Part shown: piece by piece, positions 1 through 8,424 of the stretch
How the letters are laid out: each line of letters starts with the position of its first letter
How positions within the stretch are numbered: position 1 is the stretch's first letter
Source: Chitinophaga filiformis
GTDB taxonomy: Bacteria; Bacteroidota; Bacteroidia; Chitinophagales; Chitinophagaceae
Length of the DNA stretch: 64,000 nt
Reading direction: 5' to 3'
Assembly (NCBI RefSeq): GCF_021646545.1
Contig: NZ_JAKIRP010000002.1
Span: forward strand, 434,001-498,000
The notes under the pieces: model-generated
The model's input: the letters and a program-made list of their open reading frames with translations, nothing else
Told to the model about the DNA's origin: nothing
Databases searched by the model: none
Translations under genes and position numbers: made by a program

Positions 1-251
1 ATTATACGACCAATGTTTCGCTGGAAGAAGCATTGAAACCTGACGTGCTGCTGGTACACACCGTTGAGGGAGCACCTTTGCCGATAGAGCATGGCGGTCC
101 GGTAAGAATGATCACGCCTCAGTTATATGCCTGGAAAGGATCAAAATGGATCCGGAGGATAGAATTCCTGACAGAAAACAAATTAGGCTTCTGGGAGGAA
201 CGCGGCTATTCCAATACGGCCTATCCCTGGAGGAACGACCGGTATAGCTGA
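1..251 (+). CDS. Molybdopterin-dependent oxidoreductase, sulfite oxidase family (C-terminal fragment)
   Basis: The reading frame is open from base 3 at the window edge, so only the last 82 residues of a longer protein are present. The fragment shows features of the oxidoreductase molybdopterin-binding domain: LVHTVEGAPLPIEHGGPVRM, a conserved region lining the cofactor pocket, then a Lys/Trp-rich stretch (WKGSKWIRRIEF) and the terminal G-Y-S-N-T-A-Y-P-W motif typical of sulfite oxidase and MsrP-like proteins. Such enzymes oxidise sulfite or reduce protein methionine sulfoxide, often in the periplasm. The partner subunit and signal peptide lie outside the window, so substrate and location cannot be decided. 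An internal TTG at base 33 is not a real start. Confidence 0.75.
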   Translation, partial: YTTNVSLEEALKPDVLLVHTVEGAPLPIEHGGPVRMITPQLYAWKGSKWIRRIEFLTENKLGFWEERGYSNTAYPWRNDRYS

Positions 252-259
252 TTTTCATT

Positions 260-434
260 CGCCGTATGGCGGATAGTACATCCCCCGATGCCAGGGCTCA
301 TTCCTGGGGTGCGCACCCGGGTTACAAATATGCAGTATGACCTTTCTCACATATGGGGGATAAACATGTCCCCCAATTAGTCTGCTCCGGTTCCTCATCA
401 TATGCCGGTTACAAACACCCGGTTCACTCAGACA
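260..434. repeat. Two imperfect tandem copies of an 87-bp structured unit
   Basis: Copy one runs from about 260 to 347 and copy two from about 348 to 434. TATGG occurs at 265 and 352, and TTACAAA at 322 and 409, both exactly 87 bases apart. The C5 runs at 282 and 370 are 88 apart. Each copy holds inverted repeats: the 12-bp palindrome at 307-318 in copy one, and a 7-bp stem (354-360 with 369-375) in copy two. The segment follows the oxidoreductase gene and has no convincing gene. It may be an intergenic repeat element or act as an RNA terminator structure. Confidence 0.6.
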
Positions 435-598
435 GCCATAACTCATATTTCCGGTCTAATTGTTTGATTTTTATCATTTTTACTTTGTTATGTGTAATTC
501 TGTTGATATAACAGATTGTAGCTTTGTGATCTCAAAAAGTGAGTACTCCCGGTGAAAATGTTGTTAGATCACTAGAATAGGGGATGGATATGACCAGG

Positions 599-630
599 TT
601 TGGTAATTTTCAATGAGCACAGATATTTTG
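599..630 (+). promoter_or_regulatory. Possible Bacteroidota-type promoter for the lipoprotein gene
   Basis: TTTG at 599-602 is followed after 21 bases by TATTTTG at 624-630, one base short of the TAnnTTTG consensus. Transcription would begin near 637 and give a leader of about 36 bases to the ATG at 673. This supports the downstream start codon, since the ATG at 613 would precede the transcript. A separate TAGCTTTG at 519-526 has no matching upstream element at the right distance. Confidence 0.3.
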
Positions 631-672
631 AGCTTTGCATACTCAATCAGAGTAATCATTAAAAAACTCAAA

Positions 673-1524
673 ATGAAGTTCAGAAAAACCTTAGCTGCAA
701 TGTCACTCTTTGTTTTGGCAGCAACATGTATTGTAAGTTGTGATGATGACGATGACGTTCAGAACCCTGCTGTGAATGCAGATGTAAGACTGCAAACTAA
801 CGAGAAACTGGGAAAAATATTAACTGACAACCAGGGACGTACCCTCTACTCCTTTGCATTGGATGTGAATGGACAGGCTGCCTGCAGCGGCGACTGTATT
901 GCGAAATGGCCAGTATTTTACAAAGCCAACCCAAGCCTTGAAACAGGTCTTGACGCTGCAGATTTTGGTGTGATCACCCGCGCAGATGGCGCAAAACAGT
1001 CTACTTACAAAGGCTGGCCACTGTACTATTTCCAGGGCGATACCAAAGCCGGCGATATCAAAGGCGATAGTGCAGGTGGAACCTGGTTTACTGCAAAACC
1101 TGATTATTCTGTAGCATTAGGGAAAGCACAACTGGTGGGCAAAGATGGTGTTAAATACACCGGCAAATATGTTCCCGGTGATGAACTGACAGAATTCATC
1201 ACAGACGATTACGGCAGAACGTTGTATCAGTTCTCAAAAGATTCGTTCAACATTAACAAGTATACACTACCTGATTTCAGTAATGATGCTGTATGGCCTG
1301 TTTACCAGGAAACAGTAGTACAAAATATTCCCACTATCCTGAAAAAGGCTGACTTTGGAGTGATAGATGTACATGGTAAGAAACAGCTGGCCTACAGAGG
1401 CTGGGCGCTGTATTACTATGGCGGAGACGAAAATAAAAGGGGTAACACCAAAGGTGTGAGCGTTCCGACACCAGGCATCTGGCCTATCAATAACAACGGA
1501 ACGTTAACAGCGCCTAAAAAATAG
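673..1524 (+). CDS. Lipoprotein with two Lipoprotein_15-type repeats
   Basis: The ATG at 673 is preferred over the in-frame ATG at 613 because it puts a clean lipoprotein signal at the N-terminus: MKFRKTLAAM, a hydrophobic core, then the lipobox IVSC followed by a run of Asp. The mature part holds two similar halves. Each begins with a T-D-[ND]-x-G-R-T-L-Y motif (near residues 55 and 175), contains C-S-G-D-C-x-x-x-W-P or a V-W-P counterpart, and ends with a G-W-[PA]-L-Y-Y-[FY] motif. This matches the secreted repeat family PF03640 (Lipoprotein_15), of unknown biochemical role. The C-S-G-D-C pair is present only in the first half. The gene ends just before a terminator and appears to be a single transcription unit. 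Confidence 0.8.
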   Translation: MKFRKTLAAMSLFVLAATCIVSCDDDDDVQNPAVNADVRLQTNEKLGKILTDNQGRTLYSFALDVNGQAACSGDCIAKWPVFYKANPSLETGLDAADFGVITRADGAKQSTYKGWPLYYFQGDTKAGDIKGDSAGGTWFTAKPDYSVALGKAQLVGKDGVKYTGKYVPGDELTEFITDDYGRTLYQFSKDSFNINKYTLPDFSNDAVWPVYQETVVQNIPTILKKADFGVIDVHGKKQLAYRGWALYYYGGDENKRGNTKGVSVPTPGIWPINNNGTLTAPKK

Positions 1525-1608
1525 GAGCTGCTAACACCCCGCTGTCATGACAACTGTGGCAGAAACTTATGTTACATGAACAGTGTAAACAGTTGTAGGT
1601 TTAGCAAT

Positions 1609-1640
1609 GGCTGGAGTATTCCTACTTTAGCCTTTTTTTT
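1609..1640 (+). terminator. Intrinsic terminator after the lipoprotein gene
   Basis: A stem of GGCTGGAGTA with TACTTTAGCC (two G-U pairs), a TTCC loop and eight T residues at 1633-1640. The T run touches the stop codon of the convergent gene. Confidence 0.75.
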
Positions 1641-3234
1641 ATTCTTCCGGCGTCAGCCACACCAGCCTGGATTTTCTTTCCTTGCTGTTTATCTCCAGCT
1701 TAAGCGTTACATATGTGTTAGTGGACCTGTTATAGTCTGAAAGATTGAATACCGCCAGGGCGTGCTTCTCTTCCTTTTTCAGCGGACCAAAAAACAGGCG
1801 TCTTTCCGGTGCGGGACTTCCTGTTACATACGAGAATGCCTGGGCGCTGGTCAGTGAACGCATTGGCACTACATTCCCATTCTCCGGATGTGTGTTCTGC
1901 TCCGCATCATTCAGGAGAACGTATAACTTCCGCTTTGTATGCAGATAAGAAAATGAACGGTACTGGTCCGCCTGTATCAAATGCTGGGTGGATAATTTCC
2001 TTTGTGCGATATAGAAAGAAGGGTAGTCGGTGTTTTTCAGATACTGTTTTTTCGGAATGAAGCTGGCAGACTGCATTTTGCCGCTGACGTCAAATGAGGC
2101 AACTGCTAGGTTGTCCAGCATATAGTAAGTGTAGGGTGTAGCATCCCGTGGTGTATGTTTTTCGCTGATCAGTTCTTCGTAAATAACAGAAAAGCTGCCA
2201 TCATCGTTGATGACGATATCCTGAGGCATTCCTGTAAATGTTTCATTTGGCCCATATAGCTTCTTTTTCTGCACATCGGCTTCGGCAGGATATAGATTGA
2301 TCTCCTGCTCGACTTTGGCCTTAAAAGGGTCTATAATGAGCAGGAAACCTGCATATGGCTGCGGGTTGGCATCCTCGATATGAGCAGCGCCCAGCAGCAT
2401 CAGTTTCTTTGTGACAGGATTGAACCGCACAATAGCACTGTCGGCAATGCGATTATCAGACAGGTCGAGCAATTCAGAGGTCATACGCCTTCCGTTTTTG
2501 GTGAGCGTCATCATCACCAGTTGTCCTTCCCGGTCGTTGGAGGTGATCTCATTGTATGCAAACCCCAGTATGCATACCCTGTCATCTCCTAATACAGCCA
2601 TGTCAAGGTAGTTCAGAGAAGCATATTTGAAAGCCGGCTGGTAAAAGGCCCGGCTAATCTCCTGGTGATCGCCGTTATATACAACCACCTCCATCTGGTT
2701 TTTATCTGCGAGATCACTTTTATCGCGATGGATGAATAATGCGTAGTGATCGCTGGCCGGATCTTTACTGACTGAGAAAGAGTTTACAGGATCAAATTCA
2801 GGTATCCAGCGTACGTCTTTAAACAGGTATTTTTCTGCTTCCGCGATCTTTTCTTCCCTCTCCAGGTTGCCGGTGGCGCCGTCAAACAGTAATCTGTAGA
2901 GCACAGGTGTTCTTTCATGGACCTCACTGATCAGGAGTGCGATAGTGTTATTAGTTTCGAAAATAGCATTGACACGAGCTCCTTTCAGTTTTCCAAAAGA
3001 AGGATCGTGATGTTTGTAACCCGCCAGTTTATGCTCGGGATTGTAAATAGTGAGATCTATTCCGTTTCTGGCGCTCAGGTGTACGACGATGGTATTGCCG
3101 TTTTTGAGCTGGAGCAGCTTCGCATGACCGGTTTCAGGTTCCTCAAATAAGGGAGTTTCAGCTACGGTTTTGAATTGCCCATAGGCAAGTGCCTGCAACA
3201 GTACCACCAGGCACATCAGGGTGATTCTTTTCAT
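1639..3234 (-). CDS. Secreted protein of unknown function, 531 residues
   Basis: A signal peptide is clear (MKRITLMCLVVLLQALAYGQ, cleavage probably before or after the Gln). The remaining roughly 510 residues show no recognised catalytic motif. The sequence alternates short beta-strand-like stretches with repeated patterns such as 'GNTIVV', 'NTIALLI', 'DRVCILGF' and 'KKLMLLGA', which suggests a beta-propeller-like exported protein common in Bacteroidota; that fold is inference. The start ATG follows the signal directly. The helicase gene lies 61 bases upstream on the same strand, so the two could be cotranscribed, though nothing links their functions. Confidence 0.7.
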   Translation of the reverse strand: MKRITLMCLVVLLQALAYGQFKTVAETPLFEEPETGHAKLLQLKNGNTIVVHLSARNGIDLTIYNPEHKLAGYKHHDPSFGKLKGARVNAIFETNNTIALLISEVHERTPVLYRLLFDGATGNLEREEKIAEAEKYLFKDVRWIPEFDPVNSFSVSKDPASDHYALFIHRDKSDLADKNQMEVVVYNGDHQEISRAFYQPAFKYASLNYLDMAVLGDDRVCILGFAYNEITSNDREGQLVMMTLTKNGRRMTSELLDLSDNRIADSAIVRFNPVTKKLMLLGAAHIEDANPQPYAGFLLIIDPFKAKVEQEINLYPAEADVQKKKLYGPNETFTGMPQDIVINDDGSFSVIYEELISEKHTPRDATPYTYYMLDNLAVASFDVSGKMQSASFIPKKQYLKNTDYPSFYIAQRKLSTQHLIQADQYRSFSYLHTKRKLYVLLNDAEQNTHPENGNVVPMRSLTSAQAFSYVTGSPAPERRLFFGPLKKEEKHALAVFNLSDYNRSTNTYVTLKLEINSKERKSRLVWLTPEE

Positions 3235-3295
3235 AGGTTCAGGTTGTTAGGATAGAGTTATGACAATTGGCAATAAAGGTATCAAAATTTCCGAC

Positions 3296-5203
3296 CTAGT
3301 TATCCATAAATTCCCAGGCGCTCTGGTAGGCGTTTTGCTGCTCTGCGTAAGAGATAAACCCTGCATAGAAGGGCAATTGGGAAAGTGTGGCGCTGTCGCC
3401 TATGATTACCAGCTTCTTACGGGCCCTTGTCATGGCCACATTCATGCGGCGGATGTCGGACAGGAAGCCGATCTTGTTATCGTTATTGCTCCTCGTCATA
3501 CTGATATATACAATATCCCTTTCCTGCCCCTGGAAACTGTCGATCGTATTTACAGAGATCTTATCCCCGTAGGATTGCAGTGCTGGAGAGTCCTGCAGCT
3601 GTTCCTTCAGGAGATGGATCTGCTGCTTGTAGGGCGAAATAATAGCAATAGAGGGAAAATCTTCCTGCTGGTAATGTGTGTTGAGCCCTGTTACAAACTG
3701 TGTCAGGTGTTTGAAAAGGAAGGCAGCTTCCTCCGGATTGGTCGTGCTGGTGCCTTCGGATTTTTCGTCAAATCCGCAGCCGGCGGTATCCACAAAAGAA
3801 AGGGGCATATCCTGCGGAAAGAGGGTATGTCCGGCCACAGAAGCGTGCGCCTTCAGTCTGTCTTCGTAGAAGATGGAAGAAGAATAACCCATGATCAGCT
3901 GGTGCATGCGGTACTGTTCTTCCAGCAGCACCACCGATTCAGGATGGCGGGCGATGCATTTTTCCAGCAGGGTGGTACTCAGCCCGTTCCTGGCGGCTTC
4001 GTCCGACTTTACAGTAGGGGACAGCTGGCAATGGTCGCCGGCCAGCACTACCTTCTGTGCTTTCAGGATCGGAATCCAGCAGGCTGGTTCCAGTGCCTGT
4101 CCGGCTTCGTCAATGACGATGGTATGGTATTTCAGCTGGCGTACGGTGTAGTGATTGGCGCCCACCAGGGTAGCAGTGATCACCTGTGCCTTTGTCAGCA
4201 GGTCGTCCATGATGTATTGTTCGGTATTTTCGACGGATTTCATGATACTGCGGGCCTCGTCAAACAGCGCCTTGCGTTGTTCCCGTTCTGCCTTTCCGAA
4301 ATTCCGCTTGTACTTATGTGCCATGTCCCGGAATTCATTCGCCTGTTTTTTCAGGCGTTTGATCTCCTTCATGCTGTTGTGTTCCGCCATCCGGCTATCC
4401 AGCGTCAGGGCTGACAGCCGTTCGGAAACACGGGCCGGGTTACCCACGCGTAATACGTTCAGTCCTTCGTCGGCCAGTTTTTCACTGAGCAGGTCCACAG
4501 CGGTATTGCTGGGTGCAACCACCAGTATCTGTTTGTTATCCTGTTTTATCAGCGCTTTGATAGCCTGTACCAGGGTAGTGGTTTTTCCTGTGCCGGGAGG
4601 GCCGTGTACAATAGCCAGGTCATTCGCCGCCAGTATGCGGTTCACAGCGGCCTGCTGGGAATCATTCAGGCGGGGGATGGTAACCGGTGGCACATCATCC
4701 CGGAAGGTAGGCGATTTTTCGCCGGTCAGGATGCTGATGAGACGATCATTCTCTTCCTTGTTGATACGGGTATCGGCCTGTTTAAGGGCATTTTGCATCT
4801 CATCATAGCTGTTGTCGTCAAACAGCAGATCAATGCCTAATTTGCCATTATTGGCCCATTCGGGCAGCTCATCCGTACGGAGTGTGATTTTCAGGCGGTT
4901 ACCCCCCTGGTAGGAGATAGTGCCTTCTACCCGGTCTGTTTTAGGATCATGATTCGAAAACAGAACTGCTGATACGCCAAAACGGAGCTGGTGAACGATA
5001 TCCTGGTGAGTAGTACGCTCCACTTCCACGGTGAGATAGTCTCCGCGGCTCATTTCCGAACCTCTGATGGCAATAGGGTACCAGGTAAGCCCATTAGCCC
5101 TGCGCTCGGCTACGGACGTTGATGCTGTCATTTCCAGATATGCGTTCCTGTCTACTTCCCGCTCAGTTTTCAGTAATTCAAGCAGCTTTTTGAAATAATC
5201 CAT
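3296..5203 (-). CDS. Superfamily 1 DNA/RNA helicase, SMUBP2/IGHMBP2-like
   Basis: This 635-residue protein has the full SF1 (Upf1-like) helicase set. The Walker A loop GPPGTGKTTT is at residues 201-210, a Q-type motif (LNDSQQAAV) at about 179, the Walker B box DEAGQ at 365-369, and motif V/VI toward the C-terminus (SVNTIDSFQGQE and MNVAMTRARKKLVIIGD). The N-terminal 130 residues form the beta-barrel region found in IGHMBP2-type enzymes. It would use ATP to unwind nucleic acid in the cytoplasm. Length fits the compact bacterial members of the family. The partner and substrate (DNA or RNA) cannot be told from sequence. The whole opposite strand carries long open frames, which are shadows. Confidence 0.9.
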   Translation of the reverse strand: MDYFKKLLELLKTEREVDRNAYLEMTASTSVAERRANGLTWYPIAIRGSEMSRGDYLTVEVERTTHQDIVHQLRFGVSAVLFSNHDPKTDRVEGTISYQGGNRLKITLRTDELPEWANNGKLGIDLLFDDNSYDEMQNALKQADTRINKEENDRLISILTGEKSPTFRDDVPPVTIPRLNDSQQAAVNRILAANDLAIVHGPPGTGKTTTLVQAIKALIKQDNKQILVVAPSNTAVDLLSEKLADEGLNVLRVGNPARVSERLSALTLDSRMAEHNSMKEIKRLKKQANEFRDMAHKYKRNFGKAEREQRKALFDEARSIMKSVENTEQYIMDDLLTKAQVITATLVGANHYTVRQLKYHTIVIDEAGQALEPACWIPILKAQKVVLAGDHCQLSPTVKSDEAARNGLSTTLLEKCIARHPESVVLLEEQYRMHQLIMGYSSSIFYEDRLKAHASVAGHTLFPQDMPLSFVDTAGCGFDEKSEGTSTTNPEEAAFLFKHLTQFVTGLNTHYQQEDFPSIAIISPYKQQIHLLKEQLQDSPALQSYGDKISVNTIDSFQGQERDIVYISMTRSNNDNKIGFLSDIRRMNVAMTRARKKLVIIGDSATLSQLPFYAGFISYAEQQNAYQSAWEFMDN

Positions 5204-5247
5204 CCTGCAAAGGTAAGACGAATAGAAGATATTAGCTGAGAACTGGC

Positions 5248-5282
5248 GAACAGCCGGGCTAAGACTCCTTGCCCGGCTGTTC
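5248..5282 (-). terminator. Terminator-like hairpin after the GH18 gene
   Basis: A perfect 12-bp stem (GAACAGCCGGGC with GCCCGGCTGTTC) around an 11-base loop sits between the GH18 stop and the helicase start. There is no strong T run on the minus strand, so it may act as a stabilising or factor-assisted terminator. Confidence 0.6.
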
Positions 5283-5288
5283 CAGCTG

Positions 5289-6272
5289 CTATTTCTTCAG
5301 TCGCTGGATGATATTCGTTGTGTAACTCACATCCTTTGTGATATTTCCGTTCTGGTCCTTGCTGTTGTAACTGCATCCAAAGATGAATTCCATCATACCG
5401 CTGCCGGGAGCGGAGGTCCTCAGTGTATCTGCTATTTTCAGCTGCTCACCCGGTAACGTAGCCTGTCCGGCATTGATGGCGCAACCTGCGCCCACGCCGA
5501 TCAACACATTCTGGCGGTTGCCGATGCCATCTCCGTATGATTTTACCCATTTCATTACATCTGTGGCTTTGTTCCAGTACGACATGGTCATTACGTAGTC
5601 AATGTATTGTTTGGACCTTTTGATCTGCTCCAGGTTGTAGTTGTTATAGTCCACTACCGACAAGATTCTGCCCGTTTTTGACAAGGGGCCAACGTATTTG
5701 CTGAGGGCAATAATACCCGAGTCAATATTCGCGGTTCTGACATTGCCGTATTCCAGGTCAAGGTCTATCCCGTCAAATTTCCATTTGTCCAGGGAATCTT
5801 TTACGACTTTCGCCATGGAGTCGGCCGCAGCAGCGGATAGTTTTACCAGTCCGCCGGCAAAGGATGTTGCCACTATCCTGATGCCTCTTTGCTGGAGGGC
5901 GTGCGCTTTAGTCAACACATCGCTCCATTCATTCTGACCTGACACGCCTCTGTGTTCAAATTCCCAGCCTCCTGTAGCTGTTCTGCCTATGCCCAGCGTG
6001 AAAATGTTAACAACGTCCACGCCGTCGGGCATAGCATCCAAAGGCCCTACGGTTGATCTGTCGTAGCAACAGCCTCCCCAGTAATCGACCATAATGGGTC
6101 TCTTCGTGAGAGGTTTACCATAGAATGGAGAAGTGTCTTCGTGGTGTGTAGTGTCGGGGCCTGGCGGATTGTTACCATTGTCTTTTTTACAGGAATGGGA
6201 TAAAGTCAGCATTGTACTCAAACATAACAGCAGGGCGGAAGTTTTTACGATAAAGTAGAATTTGGGTTTCAT
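5289..6272 (-). CDS. GH18-family lipoprotein, endo-beta-N-acetylglucosaminidase-like
   Basis: A lipoprotein signal is present with the lipobox LSHSC, Cys28 being the modified residue, so the protein is likely anchored in a membrane. The catalytic signature DGIDLDLE falls at residues 167-174. Asp170, Asp172 and Glu174 form the D-x-D-x-E motif of glycoside hydrolase family 18, with Glu174 as proton donor. An aromatic strand MTMSYWN follows, as expected after beta-6. At 327 residues it is close to single-domain endoglycosidases (EndoH/EndoS-like) that cleave the chitobiose core of N-glycans; chitinase activity is the alternative. No carbohydrate-binding domain is seen. It is monocistronic and divergent from the PAP2 gene. 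Confidence 0.85.
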   Translation of the reverse strand: MKPKFYFIVKTSALLLCLSTMLTLSHSCKKDNGNNPPGPDTTHHEDTSPFYGKPLTKRPIMVDYWGGCCYDRSTVGPLDAMPDGVDVVNIFTLGIGRTATGGWEFEHRGVSGQNEWSDVLTKAHALQQRGIRIVATSFAGGLVKLSAAAADSMAKVVKDSLDKWKFDGIDLDLEYGNVRTANIDSGIIALSKYVGPLSKTGRILSVVDYNNYNLEQIKRSKQYIDYVMTMSYWNKATDVMKWVKSYGDGIGNRQNVLIGVGAGCAINAGQATLPGEQLKIADTLRTSAPGSGMMEFIFGCSYNSKDQNGNITKDVSYTTNIIQRLKK

Positions 6273-6784
6273 GTGTAACCGGATAATTTTTTAACGTTAA
6301 ATGAATCTTTAAAATAGGCATCAGCAAATGTCGTCACGGGCAATTGCCACCCGGTAAGCAGGTGTATAAGTTTAAAATAATAAACACGGGTGATGGTAAT
6401 GTTATGAAGGCAGTCGCTGACAGCAGTAATAAACGCATGAAATGAGATATTCGTATAACGTAAGATTTCTATCCTCTGGTCAGTTGCAGATGGCTCCTAT
6501 TGTAACAACACCATGATAAGCAGGTAGGCAAATATTGAATACCTGGAATCGCAAATAAGATCCAATTAAATTTCTCTTCGCCAGTTTTTCTACAGATTTG
6601 ACCGCTAAGTTTGTTTCGTCAAACAGAAATTATATTATAATAATTTAAAATATTATTCTATTTTTAATAGCAAGCCAGGTGAAAACACCTGGCAGATAAA
6701 GGGAGGGATTACACCGCAACAATGTGAATAATCTACCTGACATCTGAATCGTCGATTTACTTATTCCTACAACTGTTATACACT
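6273..6784. other. Long divergent intergenic region with one perfect hairpin
   Basis: This 512-base stretch between the GH18 and PAP2 genes has no supported coding frame. It is AT-rich around 6620-6670. At 6674-6693 it holds a perfect 8-bp inverted repeat GCCAGGTG-AAAA-CACCTGGC with an AAAA loop. It lies about 90 bases before the PAP2 start, so it could be a leader RNA element or the end of an unseen transcript. No consensus promoter could be placed with confidence. Confidence 0.5.
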
Positions 6785-7591
6785 ATGTGTAAGAAATTCT
6801 TATGCCTTTGCCTGCTCATAGCGGGGCTGCTACCTCATGTCTCATCAGCACAGCAGCAGGATAGTATTATTAATACGGCTGCGCCGAAGTTCCAACCGGA
6901 TTCGTTTTATCAGCATCGCCCGGAGAATATTAAAAGGCGTTACAAGGGACTATTATTGGTACCTGCCACATTTATTGTTTATGGAGCGGCTTCTCTGAGC
7001 GTAAATAGTTTAAAAGGCGTAAATAATCACTTTAAAGAAGAAATATACCTGGAGGGAAACCGTAGGGTCTATGATTTCGATAATTACCTGCAGTATGCTC
7101 CTGCTTTCCTGGTATATGGCCTGAACGCGGCCGGTATCAAAGGGAAGAATAATTTCTTAGACCGTACTGCTATTTATGCGATGGCTAATATCATCATGGG
7201 AAGTACGGTTATGGCTACCAAACATCTTACGCACGAGAAACGGCCGGATGGATCTAATTATCTATCCTTTCCTTCAGGGCATACAGCTACAGCATTTGCT
7301 GCTGCTGAATTTATGATGCGGGAATATAAGGATGTATCTATCTGGTATGGCGTAGCGGGTTATGCAATGGCTGCAGCAACAGGATATCTGCGTATGTCGA
7401 ATAACAGGCACTGGTTGGGAGACATAGTAGCGGGAGCGGGTGTGGGTATACTTTCAACCGAGCTGGCTTATTATTTATATCCCTCGGTGAAAAGGATATT
7501 CAGGAATAAGAAAACGGATATAGCCAATGTGATATTACCAACCTATCAGCAGGGAACTTTTGGGCTCAGTGTGGTGCATACTTTTAATTAG
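6785..7591 (+). CDS. PAP2-family phosphatase
   Basis: The three motifs of the type 2 phosphatidic acid phosphatase superfamily are present in order: K-x6-R-P (KHLTHEKRP), P-S-G-H (LSFPSGHTATAFA) and S-x-x-x-R-H-x-x-x-D (SNNRHWLGDIVAG). The His of PSGH and of RHWLGD act in catalysis. A signal peptide (MCKKFLCLCLLIAGLL, cleavage after SSA) and several hydrophobic helices place it in the envelope. Likely substrates are lipid phosphates such as undecaprenyl or phosphatidylglycerol phosphate, or lipid A phosphate; the sequence alone does not choose. The first roughly 90 residues are a divergent N-terminal region. It ends before a bidirectional hairpin. Confidence 0.85.
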   Translation: MCKKFLCLCLLIAGLLPHVSSAQQQDSIINTAAPKFQPDSFYQHRPENIKRRYKGLLLVPATFIVYGAASLSVNSLKGVNNHFKEEIYLEGNRRVYDFDNYLQYAPAFLVYGLNAAGIKGKNNFLDRTAIYAMANIIMGSTVMATKHLTHEKRPDGSNYLSFPSGHTATAFAAAEFMMREYKDVSIWYGVAGYAMAAATGYLRMSNNRHWLGDIVAGAGVGILSTELAYYLYPSVKRIFRNKKTDIANVILPTYQQGTFGLSVVHTFN

Positions 7592-7640
7592 GTATTCGTC
7601 ATTGATAAAAGCGCACATATATCTCCTCGAAAAAGGGGAT

Positions 7641-7668
7641 GCCATATCCCCGGATTTGGGGATATGGC
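7641..7668. terminator. Bidirectional terminator hairpin between convergent genes
   Basis: A perfect 11-bp stem (GCCATATCCCC with GGGGATATGGC) and a GGATTT loop lie between the convergent PAP2 and lipoprotein genes. Confidence 0.7.
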
Positions 7669-7677
7669 TTGCACCTG

Positions 7678-8214
7678 TTATTTATTCACGACTGGCATCA
7701 ATCCGTTGAATTCTCCGGACACTTTGGCATCGCCATAATCCAGTATATATGTTATGCGGTATGCTTCAGTTGGAGGATCTTTCTGAATGGTGATCCTGCC
7801 ATCCTGCAGGTCTGTCAGCTGTTTGCCAGTACCGGGCGTAATGACATTGTTAGCGAAACTGGCGCCCAATACAACATCAGCAGCACTGAAATTCACACGC
7901 TTGTCGAATCCGGCGGCACCCGCTTCTTTGAACGTATATGTCTGCCCGTTCACAAATGTATCTACCTGAAAGGAAACACCATCAATCTTGCCACTAAAAG
8001 AGGCTTCATTGATATTCACGTTGGACATCAGCATTCTTCCACCTTCTTCCACACTCCATTGTACACGGAAACCGAAAGGCGTTTCGGTAGTCTGTTTGTC
8101 TTGTCCCTCAATAGTAAAGGCGCTCTCAGGAGTCTGATTGTTGTTGTCGTCATCTTTATTGCAGGCAGTAAGCAACGCTACAGCGGCAGCGACGCTGAAA
8201 AGTAGTCTTCTCAT
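7678..8214 (-). CDS. Small lipoprotein of unknown function
   Basis: The 178-residue product starts MRRLLFSVAAAVALLTACNK, a lipoprotein signal with the lipobox LTAC and Cys18 as the lipidated residue, followed by a short Asp/Asn linker. The remainder looks like one small beta-rich domain (for example 'KDPPTEAYRITYILDYGD' near the C-terminus). No family was recognised. Proteins of this size and layout are frequent in Bacteroidota and are usually annotated as hypothetical. It stands alone between two terminators. Confidence 0.7.
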   Translation of the reverse strand: MRRLLFSVAAAVALLTACNKDDDNNNQTPESAFTIEGQDKQTTETPFGFRVQWSVEEGGRMLMSNVNINEASFSGKIDGVSFQVDTFVNGQTYTFKEAGAAGFDKRVNFSAADVVLGASFANNVITPGTGKQLTDLQDGRITIQKDPPTEAYRITYILDYGDAKVSGEFNGLMPVVNK

Positions 8215-8389
8215 GGTTTTGTTGTTGTTGTTTTAAATGAAATTCAGGTTTTTAATAAATGGTTGCATATTTCATCGGAGAGGAAATGTTGTGTCTTAAT
8301 ATTGTCCCACTAGTGAAAATATATTTTTGCGCAGATTCCTATTGACAAGAATAATGCCAGATCAGGAAGGCATTTGCGGCGTATTCATA

Positions 8390-8416
8390 AAAAAGGGCTG
8401 ACCAATTTGGCAGCCC
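8390..8416 (-). terminator. Intrinsic terminator after bioA
   Basis: Read on the minus strand, GGGCTG and CAGCCC pair around an inner CCA/TGG helix, followed by a run of six T residues. Confidence 0.8.
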
Positions 8417-8424
8417 AGTATAGT

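Noticed and set aside
255..446. 63-codon minus-strand frame with an internally repeated peptide
   Set aside because: The repeat follows from the 87-bp DNA repeat, there is no ribosome site or partner, and the composition is unlike the neighbouring genes.
613..672. Upstream ATG for the Lipoprotein_15-type gene
   Set aside because: It places 20 residues before an excellent lipoprotein signal peptide, and a possible promoter lies between it and the chosen start.
3260..4414. 384-codon plus-strand frame antisense to the helicase
   Set aside because: It mirrors the helicase codons, lacks any recognised domain, and the helicase is strongly supported on the other strand.
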